DNA of 35,649 nucleotides from VFJL01 sp043721435 (GTDB lineage: Bacteria > Pseudomonadota > Gammaproteobacteria > Burkholderiales > Nitrosomonadaceae). A program made the position numbers and the translations under genes. The stretch spans positions 1 through 35,649 of the forward strand of contig JAYSQR010000015.1 in assembly GCA_043721435.1 (NCBI GenBank), in the 5' to 3' direction. The notes beneath the pieces are model-generated. The model worked only from the letters and a program-made list of their open reading frames with translations. It searched no databases and had not been told where the DNA came from. Positions 33,799 to 35,649 of this stretch are shown here, piece after piece. Numbering within the stretch: the stretch's first letter is position 1; every line of letters starts with the position of its first letter.

Positions 33799-34772
33799 GA
33801 CGTATACTATCAAAGCTAGCATTAGTACCCGCCGTATTACTCTTTGGGGGTTGCGCGATCGGTTACAACAGCGTCCTGTTTATGACGAAGTCAAATGTTG
33901 GCATCGATGTCGATACCAAGCCTCCGACTGCGGAGGTTTCCATCGCCCGCCGTGAAGGCGTCATCGCTCCAAGCTTTGAAAAAGGGCAAACGCCACCGGT
34001 AATGGCGAGCTTTCGGGTCGATAATAAAGGGTTAGTCGGTATGTTTACTGAGATATCGTCGACCTTTGCAGGCGGCGATGCCGCCGCCACGATGTCGAAG
34101 CTATACGGTGATTCCACGGCCATTGTTAGTCAAGATTCCTCGCTGTGTCTCACACAGAAACCCACTCCTACGGTATTGGGGATCGAGCTATCGCTTCTTG
34201 GACCGGGGGAAGTTAAACCTTTTGTGTTCGGTACCGATACGTCCCTTGGGCTCAAGCTGGGGTGGTCGGGACTGACCGCACAGTTTCCCGATTCGCTGAA
34301 GTTCGGCTACAACCGGACAGAGTTTGCGTTAGCTCCAGTCTCTGGGAGTCAAGGGTGTGAATCAACCGGGGGGGCGGCTAACGACCAATACAGTGTGAAA
34401 ATTCCTTCTTTCCTGGCCACCGTTGATAATTATGTTAACGCAAAAGGCCCTCAGGACAGTGGCATCGGCTGGCTCCAGTACTTTGCGACTGGGAAAGCAG
34501 CGACTAACCTCTCGCTACGTAAAGATGTTAGAGAGGTTATGTTGGCACGGTTAGATCCGAAGGCGTCCCCTAAATCACAGTTCGGCCCAGATAAATATAG
34601 TGGGTGCATTATTAAATGGCGTGATTCCGATAGAGAAAAGAACAATATGCGTTTGCGTGAGTGGATGAAAAAAAATGACATACCAGACGGTATTACCGAA
34701 TTAATCTACTCTGAAGATCGTGCAATGGTACGTGCTGCAGTCATCATGGATATAAAAATTCCATGCAATTAA
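33795..34772 (+). CDS. lipoprotein of unknown function
   Basis: A 325-residue protein with a clear lipoprotein signal, MRRILSKLALVPAVLLFGGC (Cys20). The mature part begins AIGYNSVLFMTKSNVGIDVD and looks beta-rich, with PPVMASFRVDNKGLVG, GIELSLLGPGEVKPFVF and LGLKLGWSGLTAQFPDSLKF, reminiscent of outer-membrane-associated proteins. The last third is charged and helical (NNMRLREWMKKNDIPDG). No family is recognised. An AAAGGAG site precedes ATG 33795, which overlaps the previous stop by four bases. Both genes are A/T-richer than the block to the left. Confidence 0.75.
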   Translation: MRRILSKLALVPAVLLFGGCAIGYNSVLFMTKSNVGIDVDTKPPTAEVSIARREGVIAPSFEKGQTPPVMASFRVDNKGLVGMFTEISSTFAGGDAAATMSKLYGDSTAIVSQDSSLCLTQKPTPTVLGIELSLLGPGEVKPFVFGTDTSLGLKLGWSGLTAQFPDSLKFGYNRTEFALAPVSGSQGCESTGGAANDQYSVKIPSFLATVDNYVNAKGPQDSGIGWLQYFATGKAATNLSLRKDVREVMLARLDPKASPKSQFGPDKYSGCIIKWRDSDREKNNMRLREWMKKNDIPDGITELIYSEDRAMVRAAVIMDIKIPCN

Positions 34773-34787
34773 CAGGAGGAGGATGAA

Positions 34788-34913
34788 ATGGACAATGTGC
34801 CACAAGAGGAAATTTGCAAAATTGTAATGTCTTACATCGAAGATGATGCGAAAACAAAGATAACTATAACCAAGAACAGTGATGGAACTTGGAAGGTTGA
34901 GGCGGCAGATTGA
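34788..34913 (+). CDS. 41-residue protein of unknown function
   Basis: A very strong ribosome binding site, AGGAGGAGGA at 34774-34783, stands just before ATG 34788, 15 bases after the lipoprotein stop. Forty-one codons run to TGA 34911-34913. The peptide begins MDNVPQEEICKIV, is acidic at first, and ends with KITITKNSDGTWKVEAAD, a likely beta hairpin. An earlier ATG (34784) stops within 15 codons. I know no family. It has no signal peptide, so it should stay in the cytosol. Confidence 0.65.
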   Translation: MDNVPQEEICKIVMSYIEDDAKTKITITKNSDGTWKVEAAD

Positions 34914-35277
34914 TCCAGATGGGCCGGTGTGCACCTCGCATTGGCTCCGGCCGTTTTCCCGGGCGATGTGGACTGTGGGCTGATCCCGAATCAACAAGGG
35001 TCAGGTCTTGCATCGTGTCGCTCCATTATCTGCGAGGACTAGCTTTCTAAGGCTGGAGTTGTCTAGCGGTGTGTCCCATGCCACTCCGCACGCCGATAGG
35101 TGTGAAGGCATTTGCTTGTCCGAGGCGCGGACAGGGAGGTATGGCCGGGGGGAGGCTTAAAGAAGGACCATGTGCCCTACGCGCCTTCGCATTGATGCCC
35201 CACCCTTGGGAAACGAGCGGTTCTACGCCAGTAAACCCGGCCTCCTATATAACTGTGCATAACATTGGAGATTGCCA
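34914..35277. other. intergenic region with transposon-like sequence
   Basis: These 364 bases hold no supported gene. GGGTCAGGTCTTGCATC near 34998-35014 resembles sequence often seen at the ends of small transposons and REP-type repeats, which is a memory-based impression only. The end carries the GGAG (35267-35270) site of the next gene. Confidence 0.35.
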
Positions 35278-35574
35278 ATGAGAATATTTCCATCAAAGCA
35301 GTCAGACCTACCCCCTCCAGACAAACCACAGGTATTAAATCCCGTCCTTGTGGAAATGGATATTCCACTGTTCTACATGACGGAAAGAGGCCCAATTCCT
35401 TGGCAGCACAAAATATTCTGCGGTAGGGCATTTGCTGACTCTGTACTTAGACCTATTAACCAGATCCTGAAAGATAGCGGAAAGGGCATGGTACACATTG
35501 GCTTCTACAATCCAAGACAGGCTCGAAAAAGGGATGGAACGCCGATTATTCCGACTAGTATAACAACCCATTAA
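35278..35574 (+). CDS. 98-residue protein of unknown function, possibly truncated
   Basis: GGAG at 35267-35270 is 7 bases before ATG 35278. The product begins MRIFPSKQSDLPPPDKPQVL and contains VLVEMDIPLFYMTERGPI, then HKIFCGRAFADSVLRPIN and HIGFYNPRQARKRDGTPI, and has no signal peptide. I do not recognise it. The last codons (TSITTH) lead straight into the end of a transposase-like frame on the other strand, so the true C-terminus may have been lost to an insertion. Coding character of the middle is convincing. Confidence 0.6.
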   Translation: MRIFPSKQSDLPPPDKPQVLNPVLVEMDIPLFYMTERGPIPWQHKIFCGRAFADSVLRPINQILKDSGKGMVHIGFYNPRQARKRDGTPIIPTSITTH

Positions 35575-35649
35575 TTACGAAACATAATGCCTAGCCATTT
35601 TTGTATCTGCATCCTGCCGAGTGAACGCCCACTCAATGCCACGTTGCTC
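35575..35649 (-). mobile_element. C-terminal end of an IS630-like transposase, running off the window
   Basis: An uninterrupted minus-strand frame enters from the right edge and ends at TAA (35577-35575), giving 24 residues with IEWAFTRQDADTKMARHY. This resembles the closing segment of IS630/Tc1-type transposases, which commonly end with an 'IxWxFTxxDAxxKxxxxY' pattern. The match is from memory and short. The stop lies one base after that of the unknown ORF on the plus strand. Confidence 0.45.

Noticed and set aside
34701..34997. 98-codon minus-strand frame over the end of the second lipoprotein
   Set aside because: It runs antisense to a gene with a good start and across the 41-residue ORF, which has a much better ribosome binding site.

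Overview
The window looks like chromosome of a betaproteobacterium, probably order Nitrosomonadales or a relative. The best clue is the long minus-strand housekeeping block ychF, pth, rplY, prs, tRNA-Gln(UUG), ispE, lolB and a TPR lipoprotein, with mutM close by; this order is familiar from Betaproteobacteria. Genus is not resolvable by eye. The left and right margins and a few islands look accessory.

Left part (1-7.3 kb). A TonB-dependent receptor cut off inside its plug domain lies under a good Fur-box match. Next comes a guanidine-I (ykkC) riboswitch with a promoter in front of it and a 21-codon leader ORF behind it. It controls an APC-family permease overlapped by a 1204-residue biotin-dependent urea/guanidine carboxylase. 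The riboswitch makes guanidine the likely substrate. The partners expected downstream, the carboxyguanidine deiminase subunits and allophanate hydrolase, are absent from the window.

Middle part (7.3-21 kb). This holds a GAF plus HD-GYP cyclic-di-GMP phosphodiesterase, a membrane-anchored MutS-like ATPase broken by one missing base, an HpnA-type epimerase with a TTG start, and a pmbA-dctQ-dctM-dctP run that pairs a TldE-type protease with a TakP-like TRAP transporter. It continues with darP (yjgA), a Tat-exported transglutaminase-like protein, an acyl-thioesterase-like hydrolase, and an orphan receiver plus membrane histidine kinase whose DNA is visibly richer in A/T.

Conserved block (20.9-33.1 kb). 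ychF to the TPR lipoprotein read on the minus strand, serving translation, PRPP, isoprenoid and lipoprotein functions. An approximately 230-bp foldback, MITE-like element sits directly against the rplY terminator. A four-gene Gld-type ABC export cassette (ATPase, ABC-2 permease, GldG-like protein, DUF4340 protein) lies between the TPR gene and mutM.

Right margin (33.1-35.6 kb). The DNA becomes A/T-richer and contains a compact operon of unrecognised genes: two lipoproteins joined by an ATGA overlap and a 41-residue protein with a very strong ribosome binding site. A 98-residue unknown protein follows, and then the C-terminal end of an IS630-like transposase that runs off the window. The riboswitch operon and this margin are the parts most likely to hold something new.
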